A stretch of DNA of 6,103 nucleotides from an uncultured Clostridia bacterium (GTDB taxonomy: Bacteria; Bacillota; Clostridia; Oscillospirales; CAG-272), in NCBI GenBank assembly GCA_904501765.1, contig CAJGCM010000130.1:1-6103 (forward strand). The letters run 5' to 3'. Made by a program: the position numbers and the translations under genes. Below the pieces are notes generated by a model, which saw only the letters and a list, made by a program, of their open reading frames with translations, was not told the DNA's origin and did no database searches. Of the stretch, positions 1 through 4,778 are shown piece after piece; the first letter of the stretch is position 1; the number at the start of each line of letters is the position of its first letter.

Positions 1-2
1 AT

Positions 3-200
3 ATGTCGCTTTCCAATAGCTCAACAAATGAGCTCGTTGTTACTTGTATGACCGGTCCGAATGAGTATAGAAAGAATTATATTTATCTGAATGAATATGT
101 CATTTATGTGGTTGAAGACATTACCGCTCCTAATATTGACCCATATCATTATAATGTCCACTTCTATACCGCTACGCCTGACATTGATATAAATAATTAA
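3..200 (+). CDS. Unknown protein, C-terminal part or small complete protein
   Basis: The frame is open from the left edge to a TAA at 198-200. The first ATG lies at 3, so the true start may be upstream and the gene is best treated as 5'-partial; no ribosome binding site is visible because the sequence begins there. The visible 65 residues are rich in Tyr, Asn and Thr and low in Lys, with alternating hydrophobic positions (VIYVVEDI, VHFYTATP) that suggest beta strands. I see no metal-binding motif, signal peptide or membrane segment. It is the last gene of its transcription unit, since a terminator hairpin follows 9 nt after the stop. I do not recognise the family. Compatible codon usage and the terminator placement support it being real. 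Confidence 0.6.
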   Translation: MSLSNSSTNELVVTCMTGPNEYRKNYIYLNEYVIYVVEDITAPNIDPYHYNVHFYTATPDIDINN

Positions 201-209
201 AGTAAGATA

Positions 210-244
210 AGCCCTTTGGAAACCAAAGGGCTTCTTTGATTTTT
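210..244 (+). terminator. Rho-independent terminator T1, fused to promoter P1
   Basis: A 10-bp perfect stem (AGCCCTTTGG at 210-219 with CCAAAGGGCT at 223-232) closes a 3-nt AAA loop. It is followed by a T-rich stretch, TCTTTGATTTTT at 233-244. The T-rich stretch contains the -35 box of the next promoter (236-241), so one sequence serves as both U-tract and promoter. It ends the unit of the gene that stops at 200. Confidence 0.88.
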
Positions 245-291
245 ATAAAAAAATATGTTATAATATATATGTAAGAAAGATAAAGAGAGGA
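234..291 (+). repeat. Promoter-leader direct repeat, copy 1 (58 nt identical to copy 3)
   Basis: Bases 234-291 are identical, base for base, to 3121-3178. The repeat covers the end of the terminator U-tract, the -35 and -10 boxes, the start-site region and the leader through the AGAGAGG ribosome binding site. Identity stops just before the start codon region and just after the hairpin, so the hairpins and genes differ while the control element is shared. A 29-nt core (248-276) is identical in all four modules of the window. Confidence 0.92.
236..264 (+). promoter_or_regulatory. Promoter P1 of the small protein-nadR-pnuC operon
   Basis: A -35 box TTGATT (236-241) and a consensus -10 box TATAAT (259-264) are separated by exactly 17 nt. 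A TG at 256-257 makes an extended -10. The spacer is A/T-rich. Transcription should start near 270-272, giving a purine-rich leader of about 28 nt up to the ATG at 299. This is a vegetative sigma-70/sigma-A type promoter, and it is repeated almost identically at 2309, 3123 and 4808. Confidence 0.9.
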
Positions 292-298
292 AAAACAA

Positions 299-502
299 AT
301 GAAAGAATATATTGTAGTTTTAAAGAGCGACCCCACGCACCATTGGTATTCTGTGGATGCCCCTTCAAAAAGAGTGGCTCGCTGGTGCGCTTTCAATATG
401 TTCCAGAATGAGTATTGCGGTCCCGAGCTCAAGCCGAGCGATTTCAAAGCATATTCTTCGAAATGGAAGACGATAAAAGATGTGGAGGAGTTGAAGAGAT
501 GA
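299..502 (+). CDS. Unknown 67-aa protein leading the NAD salvage operon
   Basis: The start is well supported: AGAGAGG at 284-290 lies 8 nt before the ATG. The stop overlaps the nadR start as ATGA (499-502), so translation of the two is probably coupled. The protein is soluble-looking, begins with a likely beta strand (EYIVVLK), and continues with V19-D20-A21-P22-S23-K24, then a likely helix with A27, A31 and F35. The same spaced pattern (V-D/E-A-x-S-K-x2-A-x3-A-x3-F) occurs in the 67-aa protein at 2374, which also leads its operon and resembles DpnD/PcfM-like proteins. This suggests a divergent relative, but that is inference. It has no signal peptide or membrane segment. Its place ahead of nadR hints at a link with NAD metabolism or at a regulatory role, neither of which the sequence can show. 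Confidence 0.82.
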   Translation: MKEYIVVLKSDPTHHWYSVDAPSKRVARWCAFNMFQNEYCGPELKPSDFKAYSSKWKTIKDVEELKR

Positions 503-1614
503 TTATAACTTACCAAAAGAAGCTCACAGGCAAGAGAGTTGGTATCGTGTTTGGTACCTTTGCTCCTATGCATCAGGGACACCTTGATGTTATTATGAGA
601 GCAAAAAAGGAGTGTGACGGCGGTTGCGTAGTCATTGTTGATGGACGTGATGATGACCGTGGCGCTAAGGCTGGTATGCCTCTCAAAAAAAGATACAGAT
701 ACATCAGAGAATTCTTCGCTGACGATGACCTCGTTGCTGTATATCCAGTAGATGAAACAGCTCTTGGCATTCCTGCTTATCCCAACGGCTGGGAGGGCTT
801 TATGAAGGCTACTCTTGATATGTTCAAGAATGGAACTGCGGACGGCGCTACCCCGGTCTTCTATGTGAGTGAAGGTGAGTACAGTTTCACCTTGCTCGAC
901 AGAGGCTTCGAGGTTGTGTGCCTCGATAGAACTGAAAACCCCATTTCTGCAACGATGATTAGAGAAAACCCTCTCAAGCATTGGGATAAGATTACTTATC
1001 CTTTCCGCAGAGTTTTCAGCAAGAATATCCTCATTTGCGGCACGGCAAGCGAGGGTAAGACCACTCTGGTAAAAGATCTTGGTAAGTATTTCAATGCTCC
1101 TTACGCAACTGAATATGCGAGAGAGTATATGGAACAGAGTTATGTGTCCGAGTGGGAGCTGGATGGAATGGACTATATGGCTTTCCTCGACGGACAGTAT
1201 CGTAAGAACAAGGCAATGATTAACTCTCCCGCGAATAACGGAGTGTTCTTTGCGGATAGTGATAGTATGACGACTCGTATGTATGCAGAGTATTATCACA
1301 GAGACCCTGAGCTTGACCTTACCGAAGAAGAGTTTAAGGAAATCGCAGTTGCGGCAGATGCGATTACGAAGAAGTGCCGCTGGGACAGAATTTATGTTCT
1401 TGCCCCTCACGGAGTTTTCGTAGATGACCACACTCGCTATATGGAGTTTAGTGGTGTGAATGAAAGAAACGAACTGTTTGAGATTTTGTGCAATAACATT
1501 AAGGCGTCGGGCAATTGGGATAAGGTTGTTATCCTTGATGGCGGCTACTATGAGAATTTCAAGAGAATTGTAAACGATGTAAAGGAGATGTATGAAAATG
1601 GTAACTTGGCTTAA
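499..1614 (+). CDS. nadR: NadR-type NMN adenylyltransferase / ribosylnicotinamide kinase
   Basis: This bifunctional cytosolic enzyme of NAD+ salvage should phosphorylate nicotinamide riboside to NMN and adenylate NMN to NAD+. The 371-aa protein has an N-terminal nucleotidyltransferase domain (about 12-165) with GTFAPMHQGH at 19-28 (HxGH signature H25-H28), YPNGW at 94-98 and the ISxTxIRENP-like motif at 149-158. A C-terminal P-loop kinase domain (about 175-371) has Walker A GTASEGKTT at 181-189, EYAREYME at 205-212, and FADSDSMTT at 251-259 where E. coli NadR has FIDTDFVTT. It lacks the N-terminal helix-turn-helix of enterobacterial NadR, so it should not be a repressor. I chose the ATG at 499, which overlaps the previous stop and lies 8 nt after GGAGGAG (484-490), rather than the upstream ATG at 415 inside the preceding gene. 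It overlaps pnuC by 23 nt. Motif order and spacing make the family assignment very secure; activity is inferred. Confidence 0.95.
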   Translation: MIITYQKKLTGKRVGIVFGTFAPMHQGHLDVIMRAKKECDGGCVVIVDGRDDDRGAKAGMPLKKRYRYIREFFADDDLVAVYPVDETALGIPAYPNGWEGFMKATLDMFKNGTADGATPVFYVSEGEYSFTLLDRGFEVVCLDRTENPISATMIRENPLKHWDKITYPFRRVFSKNILICGTASEGKTTLVKDLGKYFNAPYATEYAREYMEQSYVSEWELDGMDYMAFLDGQYRKNKAMINSPANNGVFFADSDSMTTRMYAEYYHRDPELDLTEEEFKEIAVAADAITKKCRWDRIYVLAPHGVFVDDHTRYMEFSGVNERNELFEILCNNIKASGNWDKVVILDGGYYENFKRIVNDVKEMYENGNLA

Positions 1615-2275
1615 GAATGAATTTTGGACGGGATATACGAGATTTGAGAAGATTTTCCTCTTCTCGATGGTTGCGCTTCAGGCGATTGTGTATTGCTTTG
1701 CGCCCGATAGTTTGATCGGTATGGTTTGCGGCATTGCAGGCTGTATCTGTGTGGCTCTGACTGCGAAGGGTAAGATTTCTTCTTACTTCTTCAATTTCAT
1801 TCAGATGATTACCTATATGGTCATCTGCTGGGATGCTGCACTATATTTCGAGTTTGGTGAACAGGTCTTCTACTTTATCGTATGTGTCTTCGGTATCTTT
1901 ATGTGGAAGCGCAATATGCGTAAGAATGATGACGGAACTGAGCAGGTAATTGGCAAGAAGTTTAAGTGGTGGCAGTGGATTGTGACTGCGGTTATTACTC
2001 TCGTTACGACAATTGCTCTGGGATTGTTCGGTGAATATGTGCTTGGTGGCGCACTTCCTTATCTTGACGCTTTCTCCGTATCTCTTGCGGTCATTGCACA
2101 GCTGCTGATGGTTTGGAGATATAGAGAACAGTGGGCAATTTGGATTGTTATTGATGTAACCAGCCTTATTATGTTCATTCTTCTCGGTCAGTGGTCTATG
2201 GTGGCTATGTATGTTGCGTGGACAATCAACGCGGTGTATGGCTGGTATAACTGGACCAAGCTCACTAACAACTAA
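1592..2275 (+). CDS. pnuC: PnuC-type nicotinamide riboside transporter
   Basis: This integral membrane protein of 227 aa is the usual PnuC size. PnuC proteins are facilitators for nicotinamide riboside, and trapping depends on its phosphorylation, the kinase activity supplied by the adjacent NadR. About seven to eight hydrophobic segments are visible (roughly 20-36, 40-57, 66-86, 91-105, 127-147, 158-175, 181-199, 202-220). The C-terminal half carries family-typical sequence: YLDAFSVSLAVIAQLLMVWR (157-176), then REQWAIW (178-184), ending with NAVYGWYNW (213-221). The basic loop KRNMRK (106-111) should face the cytoplasm. Start choice is uncertain: AAAGGAG (1581-1587) lies 4 nt before the ATG at 1592 and 10 nt before the in-frame ATG at 1598, so a 225-aa product is also possible. 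Its start lies inside the end of nadR (23-nt overlap), implying coupled translation. A terminator follows 11 nt after the stop. Confidence 0.94.
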   Translation: MKMVTWLKNEFWTGYTRFEKIFLFSMVALQAIVYCFAPDSLIGMVCGIAGCICVALTAKGKISSYFFNFIQMITYMVICWDAALYFEFGEQVFYFIVCVFGIFMWKRNMRKNDDGTEQVIGKKFKWWQWIVTAVITLVTTIALGLFGEYVLGGALPYLDAFSVSLAVIAQLLMVWRYREQWAIWIVIDVTSLIMFILLGQWSMVAMYVAWTINAVYGWYNWTKLTNN

Positions 2276-2286
2276 AAATTAAACTT

Positions 2287-2318
2287 AAGGGCGACTAAAA
2301 GGTCGCCCTTGATTTTTT
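2287..2318 (+). terminator. Rho-independent terminator T2, overlapping promoter P2
   Basis: A 9-bp G/C-rich stem (AAGGGCGAC at 2287-2295 with GTCGCCCTT at 2302-2310) closes a 6-nt loop, followed by GATTTTTT (2311-2318). The last two bases of the hairpin's right arm (TT, 2309-2310) are the first two bases of the next -35 box, so terminator and promoter physically overlap. It ends the nadR-pnuC operon. Confidence 0.9.
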
Positions 2319-2337
2319 ATAAAAAATATGTTATAAT
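2309..2337 (+). promoter_or_regulatory. Promoter P2 of the DpnD-like / SprT-like operon
   Basis: The boxes are -35 TTGATT (2309-2314), a 17-nt spacer and -10 TATAAT (2332-2337), with an extended -10 TG at 2329-2330. Start of transcription is expected near 2343-2345. The leader (GTAAGATAAAGAAAGAAGGG, 2344-2363) differs from P1 in the placement of its AAAG units but matches P4: bases 2321-2359 are identical to 4820-4858. Confidence 0.9.
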
Positions 2338-2359
2338 ATATATGTAAGATAAAGAAAGA
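2321..2359 (+). repeat. Promoter-leader direct repeat, copy 2 (39 nt identical to copy 4)
   Basis: Bases 2321-2359 match 4820-4858 exactly. The flanking TTGATTTTTT also matches, with only two mismatches between (2319-2320). This copy belongs to the second leader subtype, GTAAGATAAAGAAAG, whereas copies 1 and 3 read GTAAGAAAGATAAAG. Confidence 0.9.
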
Positions 2360-2373
2360 AGGGAATGATACTT

Positions 2374-2577
2374 ATGAAGTTATATGAGGTTGAAATAAGT
2401 GCAAAGGTTACTGTCGATATATGTGAGTCTTTTCCAGTAGAAGCAACTTCTAAGGAGGAGGCTATTGAAAAAGCAAAGGCAGAATTTGCCGAATATATCG
2501 AAAGCAAATTTGCTATGATATATGAATGCAAAGATGTTGAATCTGGCTATGTAGGTATCATCCGTCACGAAATATAA
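2374..2577 (+). CDS. DpnD/PcfM-like small protein (67 aa)
   Basis: This small acidic, soluble protein begins with a likely beta strand (KLYEVEISAKVTVDI). It continues with PVEATSKEEAIEKAKAEFAE (21-40), a short strand plus Ala/Glu/Lys helix that closely resembles the 'YEVEI...VEAxSxEEAIEKA' pattern of DpnD/PcfM-like proteins common on phages and conjugative elements; their biochemical role is not established. I chose the ATG at 2374: AGAAGGG (2357-2363) lies 10 nt upstream, whereas the ATG at 2365 is only 1 nt from it. Starting at 2374 also gives the same MK-x-Y opening and the same 67-aa length as the protein at 299. It is the first gene after P2 and is followed 13 nt later by the SprT-like gene, whose ribosome binding site overlaps this stop codon. 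Family placement is by remembered pattern only. Confidence 0.85.
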   Translation: MKLYEVEISAKVTVDICESFPVEATSKEEAIEKAKAEFAEYIESKFAMIYECKDVESGYVGIIRHEI

Positions 2578-2590
2578 GGAGGGTTTTGAA

Positions 2591-3097
2591 ATGTACGACA
2601 TTAACAAGATTGAAGCAAGATGTAAGGAGTTATCTGCGGCTGTGGGTGACACCTTTGATATTCCCGTTCAGCTTAATGGTCGTCTGACCAGAACCCTTGG
2701 CAGAGTTCACCAAGAGAAGAAGGGTGAGAAGTGGCATAGCGTGAAGATGGAAATCTCCAAGGCTCTCTTGGCTACTGCAACTGACGAATCTGTGCGCTCT
2801 GTCATTGATCACGAGTGGGCACACTACTATGTCACCAAGTTGACTGGTGAGTCTCACGGTCACGATGCGGAGTTTAAGAAAGTCTGTGCTATGATTGGTT
2901 GTACAAACGATGGCGTTGTGACCAAGGTTGAACGCACTGTTGCAGACTCTGCTATGTATAAATATGTAGTTCGTTGCGACTCTTGCGGCAAGGAGATTGG
3001 TTATTACACTCGCATGTGTAACACCCTCAAGAATTTGGACCACTGCTCTTGCAAACTGTGTGGCGGCGAGAGCCTCTCGTTGGTGCAGAACTGGTAA
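2591..3097 (+). CDS. SprT-like zinc metalloprotease with zinc ribbon
   Basis: The 168-aa protein contains DHEWAHYY at 73-80, an HExxH zincin motif (H74, E75, H78). A third histidine follows in GHDAEFKK (H91; H89 is an alternative), the arrangement of SprT-family proteases. A C-terminal zinc ribbon is formed by C129-x2-C132 and C154-x2-C157, with C152 close by, as in SprT proteins with a ribbon. The length is typical of the family. Eukaryotic relatives (SPRTN) cut proteins crosslinked to DNA; bacterial and phage members are poorly characterised, so a role in clearing DNA-bound proteins is inference. No signal peptide is present, so it should be cytoplasmic. The start is clear: AAGGAGGG (2576-2583), overlapping the previous TAA, lies 7 nt before the ATG. 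It is the second and last gene of its operon, and its own stop codon forms the base of terminator T3. Confidence 0.9.
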   Translation: MYDINKIEARCKELSAAVGDTFDIPVQLNGRLTRTLGRVHQEKKGEKWHSVKMEISKALLATATDESVRSVIDHEWAHYYVTKLTGESHGHDAEFKKVCAMIGCTNDGVVTKVERTVADSAMYKYVVRCDSCGKEIGYYTRMCNTLKNLDHCSCKLCGGESLSLVQNW

Positions 3098-3131
3098 CTT
3101 TTTGGCATCAAAAAGTTCTCCTTTGATTTTT
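3096..3131 (+). terminator. Rho-independent terminator T3, fused to promoter P3
   Basis: A 9-bp stem (AACTTTTTG at 3096-3104 with CAAAAAGTT at 3109-3117) closes a GCAT loop, followed by the T-rich CTCCTTTGATTTTT (3118-3131). The stem is A/T-rich and so weaker than the other three. The left arm begins within the TAA stop of the SprT-like gene (3095-3097). The position matches T1, T2 and T4 exactly, which supports the call, but read-through is more likely here. Confidence 0.72.
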
Positions 3132-3178
3132 ATAAAAAAATATGTTATAATATATATGTAAGAAAGATAAAGAGAGGA
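3121..3178 (+). repeat. Promoter-leader direct repeat, copy 3 (58 nt identical to copy 1)
   Basis: Every base from 3121 to 3178 equals 234-291, a distance of 2887 nt. The match ends at 3120/233 and 3179/292. Such perfect identity over non-coding DNA points to recent duplication, gene conversion or strong constraint. Confidence 0.92.
3123..3151 (+). promoter_or_regulatory. Promoter P3 of the three-gene unknown operon
   Basis: The boxes are -35 TTGATT (3123-3128), a 17-nt spacer and -10 TATAAT (3146-3151), with an extended -10 TG at 3143-3144. It is identical to P1 across boxes, spacer and leader. The expected transcript start is near 3157-3159, with AGAGAGG at 3171-3177 as ribosome binding site for the gene at 3187. 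Confidence 0.9.
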
Positions 3179-3186
3179 TAAATGAA

Positions 3187-3519
3187 ATGTCGAAAATTCA
3201 AGTAATCGCACTCAATGATGATAACCATTCCAAGTGCTATGTCACTCGCGGCAGCTATTATCACAATATGGCTGACTTCGCAAAGGAATGTTTGCTGAAG
3301 TCCCACACTTGCGAATATGAGGTTCGTGAGGTGTATATCTGCGACCCGTCTGGTGAGCTTGCTACGCTCACGGAAGATGAGTTCCTCTATATGTTTGACC
3401 TGCTTGCGATTACCTATGACCCCGCTCAGTTGTTTAAGGACAAGCCTGAGCAGTGGAAAAATCGTGAAATCGCATTTGATTTATTCTGGAAGAACGGAGA
3501 TGAGTGGCGATATGCATAA
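3187..3519 (+). CDS. Unknown 110-aa protein
   Basis: This is the first gene of the third complete operon. AGAGAGG (3171-3177) lies 9 nt before the ATG; a nearer ATG at 3182 is out of frame and hits a stop after seven codons. The 110-aa protein looks soluble, with a mixed N-terminal half (KIQVIALNDD, then YVTRGSYYHNMADFAKECLLK at 18-38, written here as one likely strand plus helix) and a helical, acidic and aromatic C-terminal half. Three cysteines (C17, C35, C42) do not form a standard metal site. A segment TLTEDEFLYMF (60-70) resembles TLTDDEVDYMV in the next gene's product. I do not recognise the family. The next gene begins inside its last 20 nt, so the pair is probably translationally coupled. 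Confidence 0.82.
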   Translation: MSKIQVIALNDDNHSKCYVTRGSYYHNMADFAKECLLKSHTCEYEVREVYICDPSGELATLTEDEFLYMFDLLAITYDPAQLFKDKPEQWKNREIAFDLFWKNGDEWRYA

Positions 3520-3814
3520 TAAATACTGTCAGGTTCCTGTTCAAAACTGCAAGGGTATCCACGACAATGGAGGTCATTGTCAGTTTGATTTGTGGGGACC
3601 CGACCGACACACCAGCGTCGGTAATTTAGCCTTTTCGGCATATGCGTTTCGCCAACAGCAAATTGAAGATGTAATCAATTCTCTTGCGGCGGCGCGTGAC
3701 CCGAACGACTTTTCCACCCAGATTGCAGCATATGACGCGGCTGGCTTGGATAGCGACACCTTAACCGACGATGAAGTCGATTATATGGTTAAAGAAATCA
3801 GGAGGCGAAGATAA
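3500..3814 (+). CDS. Unknown Cys/His-containing small protein (about 104 aa)
   Basis: The frame is open further upstream but there it lies within the preceding gene, so a start near that gene's end is expected. The ATG at 3500 (20-nt overlap, GGAAG at 3488-3492) and the ATG at 3512 (8-nt overlap, GGAG at 3496-3499, 12 nt away) are both possible, giving 104 or 100 aa. The N-terminus carries C10, C17, H21, H26 and C27, a cluster that could bind a metal, though the spacing fits no finger I know. The C-terminal half is helical and ends in KEIRRRR; it contains TLTDDEVDYMV (87-97), resembling a segment of the preceding protein. The stop (3812-3814) directly abuts the next ATG, and the next gene's AGGAGG lies within this gene. 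Family unknown. Confidence 0.78.
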   Translation: MSGDMHNKYCQVPVQNCKGIHDNGGHCQFDLWGPDRHTSVGNLAFSAYAFRQQQIEDVINSLAAARDPNDFSTQIAAYDAAGLDSDTLTDDEVDYMVKEIRRRR

Positions 3815-4765
3815 ATGCAAAAGACTAATATGCCATATAGCACTTTTAGATTGCGTTTTCTTGAGCCTTTCGAGAGAGCTGTAAACAATCATAAGTATCA
3901 AAAGATTGATTATCAGACTTGGCGGATTTGGACGCGTTTTGCAAATCTCGTCACCATCGAAATTGGCTTTAAGAACAGTGCAGTCATTATCGAAGCAAAA
4001 GAAATGAGTTGGGAGTTCCCTTTCTGGGATAACAGCTTCGGTAGTTTTATGAAATCCCTGCTCGATGACGAAATCAATAACAACCTCGATAACAAGAATG
4101 AAAAGGAGAATGATGAAATGAAGAACATTGTAAACTTTGACTTTGGTCCTTGCACCGGCAGCGACAACATCCGTATGTCTGTATATGGCATTGCTGTGAA
4201 GAATGCCAACGGTACTTTCGTGTCCTATGACGCAGCCAATGCGGCTATTATGGACGTCGATGTGTTCAATTTCGACGGTGCCAAGTTCCTTTACAAGATG
4301 CCCGTAGCAATCAAGGACATTAAGGTCGGCGATGTGGTTATCCACGCTCGTAAGCCTATGTTCGTAACTGATATCGCAGTAAACGATAAGAGCCTCAAGG
4401 TAGTTGACCCCGTAAGCGGTGAAAAGAAGGAGATTATCCTTACTCGTTCTCCTTTCGGCTTCGACTTTGCAACCAAGATTGTCAACTTCCTCGGCAACAT
4501 CGGTGGCAATTCTGCGGCAAACGCAGACAATCCCTTCGGTAACCTTTGGATGTTTATGCTTATGAACGACAATGGCGATACCGATAACATCCTCCCCTTT
4601 ATGCTTATGAGCCAGAACGGTGGCAACATCGATCCTATGATGATGTTTGCTCTTATGGGCAACAAGGGTGATACCAGTTGGCTTCCCTTCCTTATGATGT
4701 CCAACGCAAACAAGCCCCATACCTGCTCTTGCGGCGGTAACTGTGGCAGCACTGAGTCCAACTAA
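3815..4765 (+). CDS. Unknown 316-aa protein with Met-rich hydrophobic repeats and Cys tail
   Basis: AGGAGG (3800-3805) lies 9 nt before the ATG. The protein has three parts. Residues 1-85 form an unknown aromatic-rich domain. Residues 86-101 are an Asn/Asp/Glu/Lys-rich linker. Residues 102-316 begin as a fresh N-terminus (MKNIVNFDFG), include a likely small beta domain (IKDIKVGDVVIHARKPMFVT, about 167-190), and end in about four repeats of 14 to 16 aa centred on F-x-L/M-M (F247, F262, F278, F292), each mostly followed by an Asn/Gly/Asp-rich turn. The tail has C304, C306 and C310. The hydrophobic repeats are too short and too often broken by polar turns to be ordinary membrane helices. An in-frame internal start at 4118 could make a separate 215-aa product. 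Similar Met/Leu-rich repeat proteins seem to occur in large phages as hypothetical proteins, but no function is known to me. It is the last gene before terminator T4. Confidence 0.85.
   Translation: MQKTNMPYSTFRLRFLEPFERAVNNHKYQKIDYQTWRIWTRFANLVTIEIGFKNSAVIIEAKEMSWEFPFWDNSFGSFMKSLLDDEINNNLDNKNEKENDEMKNIVNFDFGPCTGSDNIRMSVYGIAVKNANGTFVSYDAANAAIMDVDVFNFDGAKFLYKMPVAIKDIKVGDVVIHARKPMFVTDIAVNDKSLKVVDPVSGEKKEIILTRSPFGFDFATKIVNFLGNIGGNSAANADNPFGNLWMFMLMNDNGDTDNILPFMLMSQNGGNIDPMMMFALMGNKGDTSWLPFLMMSNANKPHTCSCGGNCGSTESN
4101..4120 (+). promoter_or_regulatory. Internal ribosome binding site and in-frame start within the 316-aa gene
   Basis: AAAAGGAG (4101-4108) is followed after 9 nt by an ATG (4118-4120) that is in frame with the surrounding gene (codon 102). 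The spacing equals that of the gene's own start at 3815. The residues before it (DDEINNNLDNKNEKENDE) look like a linker, and those after it like a natural N-terminus. This could yield a separate 215-aa protein, or it may be a relic of two fused genes. Lys/Glu-rich coding sequence can create AAGGAG by chance, so expression is unproven. Confidence 0.5.
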
Positions 4766-4778
4766 TCTCTGTGAATGA

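Noticed and set aside
269..274. ATG-TAA start-stop element conserved in all four promoter modules
   Set aside because: It lies at or just upstream of the expected transcript start and has no SD. Its conservation is explained by the promoter repeat.
234..291. CRISPR array or phage origin iterons as an explanation for the repeated 58-nt element
   Set aside because: The copies are 0.8 to 2.1 kb apart, always at operon boundaries, and contain clear promoter boxes. There are no regular spacers and no clustering.
415..498. Upstream ATG at 415 giving a 399-aa NadR
   Set aside because: The extra 28 residues come from the alternate frame of the 67-aa gene and no SD precedes 415. The ATG at 499 has GGAGGAG and matches the expected domain start.
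172..1431. 419-codon open frame on the minus strand across nadR and promoter P1
   Set aside because: It is the antisense of nadR, whose motifs are decisive; it has no minus-strand SD or promoter that I see, its product reads as low-logic sequence, and its N-terminal part would cross other genes.
3182..3205. Seven-codon open frame overlapping the start of the gene at 3187
   Set aside because: Its ATG is only 4 nt from the SD and nothing equivalent occurs in the other three modules, so a regulatory leader peptide is not supported.
3317..3499. Upstream ATG at 3317 giving a 165-aa protein
   Set aside because: The first 61 residues are Ser/Leu/Arg-rich shadow sequence of the preceding gene; start sites near 3500-3512 fit the usual short overlap.
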